This document shows positions 12,001-23,063 of a stretch of 64,000 bases of DNA, one piece after another. Every line of letters begins with the position of its first letter. Positions within the stretch are counted from its first letter, which is position 1. The notes under the pieces are model-generated. The model was not told where the DNA came from. It saw only the letters and a program-made list of their open reading frames with translations, and searched no databases. Source of the DNA: Ottelia alismoides (taxonomy: Eukaryota > Streptophyta > Magnoliopsida > Alismatales > Hydrocharitaceae); assembly GCA_037367405.1 (NCBI GenBank), contig JAZKJV010004146.1:434001-498000 (forward strand). Reading direction: 5' to 3'. The translations under genes were made by a program, and so were the position numbers.

Positions 12001-13035
12001 GGGCATGAGAAACTCATTCTTCTTCTATATGTTGATGATATGCTTATAGTTGGCAAGGATAAGACCAAGATCAACAAGTTGAAAGAAGATCTAAGCAAGT
12101 CCTTTGCCATGAAGGACTTAGGCGCAGCTAGACAAATCCTTGGTATGAGGATAACCCGTGATAGGGTGAATCACAGGTTGTGGATCTCTCAATAGAAGTA
12201 CGTGGAAAAAGTACTTGAGAGATTCAATATGAATGAGTGCAAACCAGTTGGCACCCCACATGCTGCTCATTTCAGGTTAGCTAAGGATTTCGCACCCAAG
12301 ACTGAGGAAGAGCATCAAGGTATGGCCCATATACCTTATGCATCTGCTGCAGGATCACTGATGTATGCTATGATATGCACACGGCCAGATATTGCACATG
12401 CCGTGGGAGTTGTAAGCAGGTACATGTCAAATCCAGGAAGGAAGCATTGGGAAGCCTTGAAATGGATTCTTAGGTATCTCAAAGGCACGACTAGTCAATG
12501 CCAGTGTTACGGAGGAAGTAAAGCCTACATGATGGCTTACACAGACTCAGATTGGGCAGGTGATGTTGACGGTAGAAGGTCAACATCAGGGTACTTGATC
12601 ACTCTCGCAGGAGGAGCCGTAGCTTGGCAATCCAAGCTACAAAAGAGTGTGGCGTTATCCACTACAGAGGCCGAATACATGGCCGTGACAGAGGCTGGAA
12701 AAGAACTTTTGTGGTGCAAAAAGTTGCTGCATGGTTTAGGATTCATACTGGATAAATACGTACTGTTATGTGATAACTTGAGTGCTATTTATCTTATCAA
12801 GAATCCCACGTTTCACTCTAGGACAAAGCACATTGAGTTGCGGCATCATTGGATACGTGATGCATTGGAGAGAAAAGATCTGCAGCTGGATAAGGTGGAC
12901 ACAGATGACAATGGAGCAGATATGTTCACCAAAGTGCTACCGCAATTGAAGTTTCAAGAATGTAAGAAGATTATTGGAATGAAGGCTCGTGAAGGGGGGA
13001 ATTTGTTGGGTTCCCTCGCCTTCCTCCGCACTTAG
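9053..13035 (+). pseudogene. Copia A gag-pol polyprotein, few lesions
   Basis: The ATG at 9053 opens a typical Copia gag (STNYSIW block). Frameshifts before 9140 disrupt its first 30 codons. From 9140 one frame holds the gag domain, a CCHC knuckle CFNCGKKGHIKRFC (about 9770), the protease motif WVVDSGASFHITP (Asp codon at 9947) and the pre-integrase motif LWHQRLGHM. One base is lost near 10543. The next frame runs to 13035 with integrase (TFIDDHSRKV, SDNGGEY), two adjacent TAG codons at 10780-10785 where the family has Gln-Gln before NGVAER, reverse transcriptase (QMDVKTAFLHGD, LLYVDDML), one TAG at 12193-12195, and RNase H (AYTDSDWAGD, STTEAEYMA, RTKHIELRHHWIRD). The frame runs about 30 bp into the 3' LTR. 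It cannot make a full polyprotein without readthrough. Confidence 0.88.
12991..13001 (+). other. Polypurine tract of Copia A
   Basis: gaaggggggaa lies two bases before the 3' LTR and is the expected plus-strand primer. Confidence 0.8.
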
Positions 13036-13891
13036 CTGTATTCGACATCTCCCACATCGTCAAGGATCGAGGAGCGCTGTGGAGAAGAGGAGGTATCAAT
13101 CAGGATACTTCCGATGGGCATTTGATGATGCCAATAGAGTGTCACATGTGCAAATCTGAGATTGCACAATCAAGCAATCACGTGGTCAACCTTACATGGA
13201 CTTGCATGGATTGAAGATTGCAAATGGATGTGCAATCAAGGGCCATTAGTAATTGGCCATGAAAATGGAGTTATGGATGTGCATTCAAAGGGCCGTTTTT
13301 TTTTGCAAACGGCCATGCATTAGCAAATGCCATGACGTGCAAACGGATTCACAATTGGCCATAACGTAGGGCCATTAGTGATTGGCCAATGGACATGCAT
13401 TATCAATTGTGCATTCAAAGGGCCATGCAATTGTTAATTGGCCTTTATAATCTATGCAAACGGACATGCATTCTGGGTCTATAAAATGGTCTGACGTGCA
13501 TTCTGTGAAGAGGTCATCCAAGTCGAGCAATAGCCAGCGAGGTGTGCGTGAGAAGAGAGTGGGTTGTGTTGCCCTTCCCTTGTTCTTCTCCCTCGTGTAT
13601 TGTTCCGGTGTTGTGGTTGCTTGGTAGGGTGTTTTGCGCAACAACCGAGGGCTCTTCACTTCGGCGTCGAGAACTCACAAAGGTGTTGCTTTCATCCTTG
13701 TACCCTATTCTTTAGTTGTAAAGAAAAGAACTGATCCAAGAAAGGGATCATCTCCTTTGGTGCATTTGTTCTTCTTCGGTGTATTATCTATCTTCACTGT
13801 CATTCACAATTATCAACCTCCTACGCAACGATCCGGCACATCAATTGGATATCAAAGTTTTCGCAGAACCTTGATATCCAAATCCTCAACA
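13004..13891 (+). repeat. 3' LTR of Copia A
   Basis: Nearly identical to 8112-8998. The visible differences are largely transitions (for example tctgc/tccgc, gacg/gatg, tcgtag/tcgcag). It has its own tataaaat at 13480-13487. Confidence 0.9.
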
Positions 13892-13892
13892 G

Positions 13893-13940
13893 CCTCTTCA
13901 TACACACCACCATGTTATCGTTGATGTGGCCTCCATCAAG
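13893..13940. repeat. Right copy of the 48-bp flank repeat
   Basis: Same sequence as 7990-8037 with two mismatches, starting one base after the 3' LTR of Copia A. See the left copy for its meaning. Confidence 0.7.
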
Positions 13941-14017
13941 CTTGGAGACGACGATGGTCATGTATACTCCTTGGTGGGACCAATGAATGGACTCGATCCT
14001 TGTTATAGCACCAACAA

Positions 14018-14186
14018 GGATCATCTGTTGCAAACATAACATGTGTTGTATTACAGCGAACCGTCCGATGGAGATCAGACGACCCTCATAGGGGGCCCAC
14101 TATCCCCGTACCCCTATGAGGGACGTCTGATCTCCATCGGACGACCCGCTGTAATACAACATCTACTGTATTACAACAGATGATCC
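14018..14186. mobile_element. Foldback/MITE-like hairpin element
   Basis: The core (14044-14161) is a near-perfect hairpin whose arms of about 50 bases each begin TGTTGTATTACAGCG and share CCGATGGAGATCAGACG and CCCTCATAGGGG. An outer pair, ggatcatctgttg (14018-14030) and caacagatgatcc (14174-14186), extends the inverted structure. A direct repeat of about 20 bp containing gttatagcac lies on both sides (about 13995 and 14187). It has no coding capacity and the RNA could fold into a long duplex. Confidence 0.7.
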
Positions 14187-14209
14187 ATCCTCGTTATAGC
14201 ACAACACAA

Positions 14210-15260
14210 GCTCGCAGTTGAGCCTCTCAACTAAATCTCCTACTGATCTAGCTGACAGCCTTGACTAAGCTCTGACCACATCAAATGACATGTGGCACAT
14301 GAATACCCTATCCTTTGTCCCCCTTCCATCTCTCCTTCCTTTTCTTCTTCCTTCTCTTACATTTGGCCCTTTCCTCTGCTATTGATACCCTCCTTCCTTC
14401 GATCTCTTGATCCTCGATTGAAATCACACACGACTAAAATACAAATCATATTCATCCCCCTCGGTTGTCCTTCTCGTCCATACTTCCTCCTCTCTGGCCA
14501 ACCACTTCACGGGAGCCGTGTCCCCAATTCTTCACCTCGTATAGGAGCACCTCCTCTCGCCAAGGTCTCCACCCTTTTCTCAACTTCCTAATTATTCAAC
14601 ACAAAACTCCTATTACCTTTCTTCAGTAGAACTTACTCTACAATCTCCTCTTCAATAGTGTTTTTCCTGTAAACAACCATCAACAAAACAAAGGACTGAA
14701 ATGCACATGCAACACTCAAAAGCTCTAGGTATGTATGACGCTCATTGGAGTAATTAGTGCATAAAAACATAGTTTATTTACCTTCTTTCTTTTGGCTTCT
14801 CGTTTCACATATACGAAAAGAGTTAATGAAAGATCTGGTTTGAAAGTAATGAGAAAAAATCTAAAATATGACATCATATATACTAATGACTATTCACAAG
14901 CAACCCCAAATGTTTATACATCTTATCAAAATTATGACACACAAAAAGGTCAAGACATAACAAAAATATACAAGCAACATTAAATACGGAGATCATATAC
15001 AAACTACGATACTTGCACACGAATTCCTACAAATAACATATTATGCTCTAATATTTAAACATTTAAAAATTACAAGGAATATATATGATATTTTAACGAG
15101 ATAAACAGCAGATGTATCGTCATTGGGTGGGGAGCGATTGTCACATAATCATGGCGTGGAGGAACATGACCCATACAAGACAGCTATTCAATCAACCTAT
15201 ACATTTATTGCATTATTTACATGTTATGTTGGATTGTATCCCACAATTGGTCCCCTTAGT
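14210..15260. other. Unassigned AT-rich spacer
   Basis: It includes a C/T-rich patch (about 14320-14420). No gene or repeat is recognised. Short frames here have no family features. Confidence 0.4.
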
Positions 15261-15473
15261 TGTTGAGGATTGCCATATGAGTAAACTACCATGTTAGGAA
15301 TTACCATATGGGTGTATTGCCATATGTATGGATTGCCATATTTGTGGAGGGCATTTTTGGTATTTCCCAGATATGGTCTCCTCTACTTATGTAAACCCTA
15401 ACCCTAATCCCTATTATAAAAGGGAGATTAGAGAGCATAATGAGAATAAGGGAAATTGATTCTATTTTCAACA
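15261..15473 (+). repeat. 5' LTR of Copia B
   Basis: TGTTGAGG...TTTTCAACA. The U3 half has four copies of an attgccatatg-type word (CATATG is its palindromic core). These are followed by a telo-box (aaaccctaa, 15393-15401) and a TATA box (tattataaaagg, 15412-15423). Confidence 0.88.
15393..15423 (+). promoter_or_regulatory. Telo-box plus TATA in Copia B LTR
   Basis: aaaccctaaccctaatccct runs directly into tattataaaagg. The telo-box AAACCCTAA is a known plant promoter element of growth-related genes and a binding site of telomere-repeat-binding (TRB) factors. The same pair recurs at 20568-20597 in the 3' LTR. Confidence 0.55.
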
Positions 15474-15486
15474 TGGTATCAGAGCC
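15474..15486 (+). other. Primer binding site of Copia B
   Basis: tggtatcagagcc directly after the 5' LTR, complementary to initiator Met tRNA. Confidence 0.9.
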
Positions 15487-15489
15487 TGA

Positions 15490-15975
15490 ATCCTTTCCCC
15501 CTCCCGGTCCTGCCGCCCACCACCCACCCCTCCCGCATGCCGATCGCCCCCCGTCGCCTCCCTTCTCCCTTCCAGACCACCTCCCGTCGCCTCCTTTCCT
15601 GCCGATCACCGCCCCCCCATCCCCGCCCCATCCCCCATCCCCGCCTATCGCCGCATGTCGATCGCCCCCCGCCTCCAGTCGCCCCCCTGCTCCCCTCCAG
15701 TCTCCCCCTCCCTGCCTATCGTATCTCCGCCTCCTTTCTCGCCTCTCGTCGCCTACAGTTGCCCCCGCATCACCCCCCTTCCCTGTTGCCGCTCCTCTCC
15801 AGTCGCTCCCCCCTCGCTCCCCTCCTATCGCCCCCCTGTCGCCACTCCTCTCCAGTCGCCCCCCCTGTCGTAGCCCTCCTGTTGCCCAGCCCCAGCTCTA
15901 CCGTTGCCCTCCCCCTCCCGTGGTTTCCATCCCCGGCCTGATTCCTCCACCACCCCCACCAGATTGGTGTCTCCG
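15490..15975 (+). repeat. C/T-rich Pro/Ser-coding tract
   Basis: About 480 bases that are overwhelmingly C and T on the + strand, built from cgcc, ctcc and ccct words. All three frames are open and read as Pro/Ser/Arg-rich. It sits between the primer site and gag, where some Copia elements have a Pro-rich N-terminus. It could form triplex or i-motif structures. I would not call it a protein domain. Confidence 0.6.
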
Positions 15976-16339
15976 CAACCCACGACATCCAGAAGATCTA
16001 GCATGCCAGTTCCACGAGATTGGCGCCTCCGCATCTGCACGTCACCAGCATGACTGCCCGCATCTTTCGCACACAAACTACATGTCCTCAGGCTACGTCT
16101 CCACACCGGTACGCACTCCTGTTCGCCTCGACATCAGCGAGCATTGTTTTTAGTTCAGGCGTCTCAGGTGTCCCCCGTGGATTCCAACCAAGCACATCCA
16201 ACAAAACCATGGAATCCAACATCTCATCGCTGATTTCCTTGATATCGTGGATTATTTGATATGCATTGTACCGCTATCTAAAAAAACCAAAATATATAGG
16301 AGAGCACTCGGCTCTTTCGCACAGGTGCTGACAACACAT

Positions 16340-19300
16340 GTATGACGTCCAGTGGTGCCGCTGCATCCAATTCGATGGAGGGAATCAAACAAAGTTACCC
16401 CCATTCGGATCAATTCCGAAGTTAGATGCCACAAACTATTCCATGTGGTCATGTGTCTTCCTAATGATTGTGCGTGGGTATGAAAAGGAACACATCCTCC
16501 TATAAGCCGAACCAACCAACAAGGTTGGTAAATATGCCACGTGGGTTAAAGATAATGGGATGGATAGCTCATGGACAATGGTCAGCGTTATCGATAGAAT
16601 AGCACATGAATTGGTTTATTACGATAGTGCTCACGACATGTGGAAATCACTGCTCACAACCTATGGACAGGATAAAAACTCTACTAAAATATATCAAATT
16701 TTCCACGAGCTGATGATGCGATAAAATGGGCGGTTACTATCAGAATATTTTTCCGCTCTCAAATCCTTAGTTGCGAGCTACGACACATGTGCCCCTCTAT
16801 GCACTTGTCCCACACAACGACAACATCGGCAGAATATGGCGACTATGATTTTTCTAGGTGGATTGGATCCGACCTTCTCCACTCCTCGAGATCAGATGAT
16901 TACTGCAGCGACTCTTCCAACTATGGAGGAAGCTTACATCACATTGTGCAGAATACCTACTCCTTCGAACCCTTCTACAGAGATTATGAGCCAGACAACA
17001 ACACTCGTAGCTTTCGAGCGAGGATTCAGAGGCCAGTTCAGAGGCTGCGGTCGTGGTCGTCAATCTATAGGAAGGGGCCGATCACCTGCGCAGTGCTCCT
17101 TCTGTCACAAATTAGGGCATAACGAAGCAGTGTGCTACAGCAAGCATGGTCGTCCAGGACCATTAGCCCGAGCAGCCACTACAAAACTAACGGAGGTTCA
17201 ATCGAGATCCCTCGGAAGGACTTTGAGGATCTCATGCAGCGCCTGTCCCAAATGAACCCTACTGAGGCCACCGGAGATATCGCTGCCATTGCTCAAACAT
17301 GTACTGTTCTTGCCTCAGCTAGCCACCATAACCATTCTGATTGGCTTATTGATACGGGGGCCTCCATCCATTTATGTGGAGATCCACGTCTCATCCAGAA
17401 GCTCCGTCCAACTCAGCCCGGAAAGATTGTTCAAGTAGCAGATGGCAGATCGTCACCGGTAAAAGGCATTGGGGATGTGCATCTTACCCCTACGATTAAG
17501 CTGAGTAATGTCTTATTAGTTCCCGATTTTCCACTTAGTCTGCTTTCAGTCAGCCAATTATGCAAGAAGCTTAACTGTCGAGCTATATTTAGTGCGGACA
17601 CGTGTGTTTTTTTAGGACATACTGACTGGGAGGACGATTGGTACGGGCCATGAAGAAGGTGGGGTCTACCACCTTGACTACCCCTCCCACATGATTGCCT
17701 ATTCTACAACTTCTGGAGGTCAGTCATCCACCACTCTTTGGCATCAACGCCTGGGTCATCCTTCGGTGCACAAGCTTCGTCGCCTTCTCCCCCAACTGTC
17801 CCCCTCGAGTAGTATCACCTGTGAATCTTGTCAGATTGGGAAGCATCATCGAGTTACCCTTCCGTCATCTGGTAATCAGCACTCTCATGATATCTTTGAT
17901 CTAGTTCATATGGATATTTGGGGTCCTAGTCAGTATCCTAACCGCTTGGGACATCATTATTATCTTGTCATGATTGATGATTATTCCCGAGTAGCATGAA
18001 CATTTCTCTTGAAAAATAAATCCGATGCTTATAGTTTTCTTACTCGATACATCATTGAGATAAAAATGCAATTCGATCGAACAATTAAAAGCCTTCGATC
18101 TGATAATGGACAAGAATTTCTATCTCACGACCTACAAAACTTCCTCTCCAATCGAGGGATTGTGCACCAAACCACATATCCTCACACATCACAACAAAAT
18201 GGTGTGGCTGAGCGCAAGCATCGGCACATTCTCGATACTGCTCTCACACTACTTCTCGACTATCATGTCCCATCCATTTATTGGGGTGATGCGGTTCTCA
18301 CTGCCACATTTCTCATTAATAGAATGCCGTCTACAACTCTTCATGAACAAATCCCTATTGAAGTTCTCTTTCCCAACAAACCCATCTATCCTGTACAACC
18401 AAGAGTCTTTGGATGTACGACATTTGTTCATCTACCCACACCCGGCAGAGATAAGCTTGCTGCCCGAGCTATCAAATGTGTCGTCTTAGGGTATGCTGCA
18501 AATCAGAAAGGATACAGATGTTTTGACCCACGAGTTCGTAAACACTATGTCAGCGCCGATGTTACATTCTTTGAGGCAATTCCCTATTTCTCTGTATCCA
18601 CCACCCATGTCAATCCGCCAAATATTTCGACTTCTCCCTTACCTGTACCAACTCCACAGGGGCCCCTACCTTCTTCTTCTGGGACCGTACCACCTCCTCA
18701 GGTATGTTTCACATCTCAAGACTTGGAATTTGACGAAAATGCATGAAGTAGTGATCAATCAGGAAATCTTCCAATAGTTCAACGCCGCACAACAAGACAA
18801 TGTCCATCTGTGTATCGAACGAGGCACCCGATCTCTGTTGTCATGTCTTTTTCAAGACTTGCTCCTACTTTCAAGAGCTTTGCACATGCTGTCTCGAACA
18901 TGGTCATACCAAAGAACCACACTGATGCCCTCGCAGATCCACATTGGAATCAAGTAATGAAGGAAGAGATGTCCGTCCTTGAGTCTAGAGGAACATGGAC
19001 ACTTGTGGATCCCCCTACAGACTGTCGAATAGTTGGCTCAAAATGGTTGTTCACGAAAAAACACAACCCGGATGGCTCTATTGCATGATACAAGGCTCGC
19101 CTAGTTGCTAAAGGGTTTACACAAACCTATGGCGTCGACTTCTTCGACACATTCTCTCCTGTTGCTCGTCTATCAACAATACGTATTCTACTTGTTGTCG
19201 CGGTTGAATTCGATTGGCCGTTACATCAACTTGACGTCAAGAATGCCTTCCTATACGGTGACCTTCATGAGATCGTCTGCATGGAACAACCTCCTGGTTT

Positions 19301-20430
19301 CAAGAAAGAAGGGGAGTGTCAGAATGTATGCCTTTTACGCAAGGCGATCTATGGTCTAAAACAAAGTCCTCGCGCCTGGTTTCACAAACTGTCTGAAGCA
19401 CTAAAAATAATTGGACTCACGAGATTGTCATCCGACCACTCCTGATTCACAAAGAGGAGTTCGAAGGGTACAGTAGTAATGCTGGTGTATGTTGATGATA
19501 TCATTCTTACAAGGGATGATTATGAGGAAATTGACAAAGTAAAAAGACACCTTGCTGAACAATTTGTTATTAAGGATATGGGACCGTTACGATACTTCTT
19601 GAGGATTGAGATAGCCAGATCAAAAAGTGGATTAGTAATGTCTATGCCACTAATCTACTAATAGAAACTGGGATGCTTGGGTGTAAACCAGCGCATATTC
19701 CAATCAATCATAAGGGACGAATATATGAGGAGGGAGCAACAGAAGATGTTGGAAGATACAGACGCCTAGTGGGAAAGCTACTTTATCTCACTATTACCCG
19801 TCCAGACATTGCCTTGGCAGTAGGAAAGCTAAGTCAATTTATGGACTCACCTATTTCGGCTCACTTTTATGCATGCATGATGGTCTTTCGATACATCAAG
19901 CAAACCCCTGGTAAAGGACTATTATTTCGCAAAGATAATAATCTCAACCTTATAGCCTATTCAGATGCAGACTACAGAGGATGTTTACAAGATAGAAAAT
20001 CTACTATAGGATTCTGCACATATCTGGGAAGAAATTTAATCACATGGAAAAGTAAGAAGCAAGCAGTGGTGTCACGATCAAGTGCTGAAAGCGAATATAG
20101 AGCCATGGCACAAGTAGCTACTGATCTCATGTGGGTCAAGTCCGTACTAACCGATCTTCATGTCAGATCCAAGGACATCATGGAACTCAGATGTGACAAT
20201 CAAGCAGCAATGTACATTGCAAATAATCCCATGTTCCATGAACGAACAAAACATCTGGAGATTGATTGTCATTACACTAGAGATCTCATACAGAAAGGAC
20301 TATTACGCACGTGAGGTGTCTTATCCACAAAACAAGCTGCTCATATATTTACAAAACCGCTCGCACGGGTCCAGTTCGAGAAATGTTGTAACAAGCTGAG
20401 CATGTATGATCTATATGCTCCAGCTTGAAG
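16340..20430 (+). pseudogene. Copia B gag-pol, heavily decayed
   Basis: The gag begins near KLDATNYSMWSCVFLM (about 16420) and continues across frames to a CCHC knuckle CSFCHKLGHNEAVC (about 17096-17140). Protease is WLIDTGASIHLCGD (17342-17384); pre-integrase is LWHQRLGHPS; integrase has MIDDYSRVA then a TGA at 17997-17999 where Trp is normal, then SLRSDNGQEF and SQQNGVAERKHR. Reverse transcriptase (18950-19660) has GSKWLFTKKHNPDGSIA, a TGA at 19086-19088 where Arg is usual, QLDVKNAFLYGDL and LVYVDDIIL. RNase H (19673-20314) has AYSDADYRGC, SAESEYRAMA and RTKHLEIDCHYTRD. At least six stops or shifts make it inert. Confidence 0.85.
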
Positions 20431-20435
20431 GGGAG
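20427..20435 (+). other. Polypurine tract of Copia B
   Basis: gaaggggag directly before the 3' LTR. Confidence 0.8.
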
Positions 20436-20648
20436 TGTTGAGGATTGCCATATGAGTAAATTACCATGTTAGGAATTACCATATGGGTGTATTTCCATAT
20501 GTATGGATTACCATATGTGTGGAGGGTATTTCTGGTATTTTCCAAATATGGTCTCCTCTTCTTATGTAAACCCTAACCCTAATCCCTATTATAAAAGGGG
20601 GATTAGAGAGCCTAATGAGAATAAGGGAAATTGATTCTATTTTCAACA
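20436..20648 (+). repeat. 3' LTR of Copia B
   Basis: Same length as the 5' copy and only a few differences (for example aaactacc/aaattacc). It carries the CATATG words, telo-box and TATA box. Confidence 0.88.
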
Positions 20649-20829
20649 TTACTCATGTGCCATGTCCATATCCGGAGCCAAGGTCGTTACCCTTTCCTTA
20701 AGTTTCTAGAGCTTTCGCTAGGACAGTCCATCATCACTTCTCCTATATGAACTCGTCTTTGTACACAGGGGCATAATCGAGAATTTTATCGAGGAGTGGC
20801 CAAATATACATTATTATGCATGCTCAAAA
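20649..20829. other. Spacer between Copia B and fragment C
   Basis: Nothing recognised. It may be the remaining 3' part of fragment C, which lies on the minus strand. Confidence 0.35.
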
Positions 20830-22040
20830 TTAAAACGAATTTGTAGGAATTCCTTGTGACTCAATCGTTCCCAGTGAAATTAAATTCCTCTTGGTTGTAG
20901 GAATGTTTCCAACACGTGTTAGAGTTCGTGTTGCTCCATAAAACATGCAAAGTTGCATTGATCCAATTCCCTTGACATGGTGAACCTCTCCACTTCCCAT
21001 CTTGATTGTGCCATCATTGCATTCCTGGTATGTACTGAAGTGCTCCATGGATGATCACACATGATCAAAATATGCCGAGTTCAGAAGCCATCCCGAGTCT
21101 GCTTAATCTCCCTAGAGCACACTAATAAGTCTCTCTCGCAGACTACATTGTAATCCTCTTGGTCGGATTTAAAATCACCAACCTTCTTTCCATTATTCTT
21201 CTCACTTCTCGTACAATTAGCTATGACCCTCCCTACCATAATAGAAACATCTGATTGGACCTCATGACTAGGAACAACTTCTGAATCATGTCTCTCTTGA
21301 TCTTGAATGTCTACCCTCAGTTGCCAGCACATAACCTTCATCATTCGCTTCTTGATCCGTTAGCCTCCATTGAGATTCATTCATAAGCAGCGAATCAATA
21401 GCCTCATCTAATGTAATGATCTCCTTGCTATAAAGCAACATCATCACAATATGATCATAGGAAGATGGAAGGAAAAAGGGAACCCATCAAGATGAGTGCC
21501 TTATCCTCCTCCTTAAAGAGAGATTTTCCTTCTCCCTTCTTCTCCTCAAGTGTGAACATGTCTGTCAGAATCTTGTTGAATTCATCCAAGTGCACCTCAA
21601 GTTTTGTCTCGTCAGTCATCTTTAGACCATAGAGCTTCTTCTTCATCAATAGCTTGTTTGTTAGAGATTTCGATTTCTATCTCCTTTGAGATTCATTCAA
21701 ACCTCTGTTGGATACTCTAGACCAATGATTTCACGAAGAGTATTATCCGCTAAGAACAATTGTATTGTAATGTTCACGAGATCCCTCATCTCCTTCCACT
21801 CGTCCTCTTTCATCTTCTCTGGCCTCTTTTCTTTATCTTGGAAAGCTTTTACAAGCCCTTCTCGCATGAATATACTTTCCGCACGTTGTTGCCATAAGGT
21901 GAATTCATTCGTCTCGTTGAAGGGTTCCACGAGGAATGATGCACCCCTCGATGAAAATTTCACCATCATATTTGTTATCATACCTTCTTGCATGATCTGA
22001 AAAGTTGGTTCTTCACAATCTTTAAAGAAGGCGTACATGT
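20830..22040 (-). pseudogene. Copia fragment C: gag and protease remnant
   Basis: Read on the minus strand, from high to low coordinates: a gag N-terminal block with EPFNETNEFTLWQQRAESIF (about 21940-21870), a gag middle block with KLYGLKMTDETKLEVHLDEF, a degenerate zinc knuckle (CFYYGREGHS, one Cys lost), then a protease-region block (YQECNDGTIKMGSGEVHHVK, and RNLISLGTIES near 20880). The frames are broken several times. Nothing beyond the protease region is left, so integrase, reverse transcriptase and the 3' LTR are missing. Confidence 0.75.
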
Positions 22041-22114
22041 TGCATCACGCCATCCCCTTGCTATCGAACTTTTATCTGATTTAGCACGTCGTATCTCTTA
22101 GTGTCGTCGAACAA

Positions 22115-22127
22115 GGCTCTGATACCA
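22115..22127 (-). other. Primer binding site of Copia C
   Basis: ggctctgatacca is the reverse complement of the initiator Met tRNA primer site. It lies two bases from a TGTTGGGATAC LTR edge, which fixes the minus-strand orientation. Confidence 0.85.
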
Positions 22128-22129
22128 GT

Positions 22130-22643
22130 TGTTGGGATACGGATTGGTATTAACTCCATATGGATACCGATTCCTGGGGATCAAATACTAGATATAGATG
22201 CGTATGCGCAATCATCCACCACCACAAAAGCACGTGAAGAAAAAGAAAATTAGATGTGACAATGGTCGGTCACCTCTTGTGACCACTAGAGAAGTAAATC
22301 ATTAAGATGTAGAATGAGTACGACTCTCACCGTTCCTTTGCTCTCTATATGTTATCTTCTCTTCCACTCTCTTTTCTCTTATGGTATTCCCTCTTGTTGT
22401 GGTGTAGAGGTAATAATTCCTTCATCCTCCTATGTACATAGTCCAATTACAACTCTATAGTCCTATTCCATTAGGACTGCAAATAGAATAACTCAACTAC
22501 CATTAAGATTATGATTCTCATTCCATTGGGATATCTAATCTTAATATGACAATAATCCTAATAATCTAACCATCTATTATTATTATATATGTACTTGGAT
22601 TTAAAAAAACATTTATATAAATCCTAACGAGCCTATGATAACA
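22130..22643 (-). repeat. 5' LTR of Copia C (outer limit tentative)
   Basis: The inner edge is secure (TGTTGGGATAC beside the primer site). The outer edge is proposed at ...gcctatgataaca because, in reverse complement, it gives a TGTTATC start. No second LTR is available to confirm it. Confidence 0.45.
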
Positions 22644-23047
22644 ATCAATCATGTTAATTCGTTATCATACAATGTGTTGAACGGGGCATTTTGTTTAATT
22701 ATTCCATGACTACGATATTTGGAATATGCATATAATGCACTTGCATGTTTTATGTTCCATAGGTTTCTATTTTCCCCCTTTTCCCCAAATTTCTTTCTAG
22801 AATTTGCCATTTTTAATCTTCATGAGACTTGTACCGAGGACCCAAAAGATATCAGAAGCTGAAGTCCTTGAACCTGGTTCAGGGAAATCCGATCTCCGAT
22901 TGGAGAGAGCTATAGTTATAATTTTTGCACGAGAATCTTTTCTTTTGTAGAAAGACACGACAACCCTTTTAGTATATACATAGATTTAAGATGAAGAGAG
23001 CGAGGGGAGAGGGAGAGGAAGGCAAGGTTGGGAGTGTTAAGACAACC
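22644..23047. other. Unassigned spacer left of CACTA element
   Basis: No gene or repeat recognised. Confidence 0.4.
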
Positions 23048-23063
23048 GCACACTACAAGAATT

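Larger units (their letters stand above)
8112..13891 (+). mobile_element. Full-length Ty1/copia retrotransposon (A)
   Basis: 5,780 bp with two LTRs of 887 and 888 bp (TGTTGGG...CAACA), a primer site against initiator Met tRNA, a gag-pol region in the order gag, protease, integrase, reverse transcriptase, RNase H (which defines Copia), and a polypurine tract. By eye the LTRs differ at about twenty positions, mostly C/T or G/A, so insertion was fairly recent. The coding region has only a handful of lesions. The immediate 5-bp flanks (gatcc and gcctc) do not match. Confidence 0.9.
15261..20648 (+). mobile_element. Full-length Ty1/copia retrotransposon (B), short LTRs
   Basis: 5,388 bp. The 213-bp LTRs at both ends are nearly identical, but the coding region carries many stops and frameshifts. 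The flanks ttagt (before 15261) and ttact (after 20648) look like a 5-bp target duplication with one mismatch. The domain order gag, protease, integrase, reverse transcriptase, RNase H makes it Copia. Confidence 0.88.

Noticed and set aside
8107..13896. 5-bp target duplication for Copia A
   Set aside because: The flanks gatcc and gcctc do not match, so no such duplication is claimed.
15391..15412. Interstitial telomere repeat
   Set aside because: ccctaaccctaatccct is only two to three imperfect units and occurs identically in both LTRs, so it is a promoter motif and not telomeric DNA.
15440..16153. 237-codon Pro-rich frame as a host gene
   Set aside because: It begins inside the Copia B LTR and crosses the primer binding site, so it is part of the retrotransposon leader.
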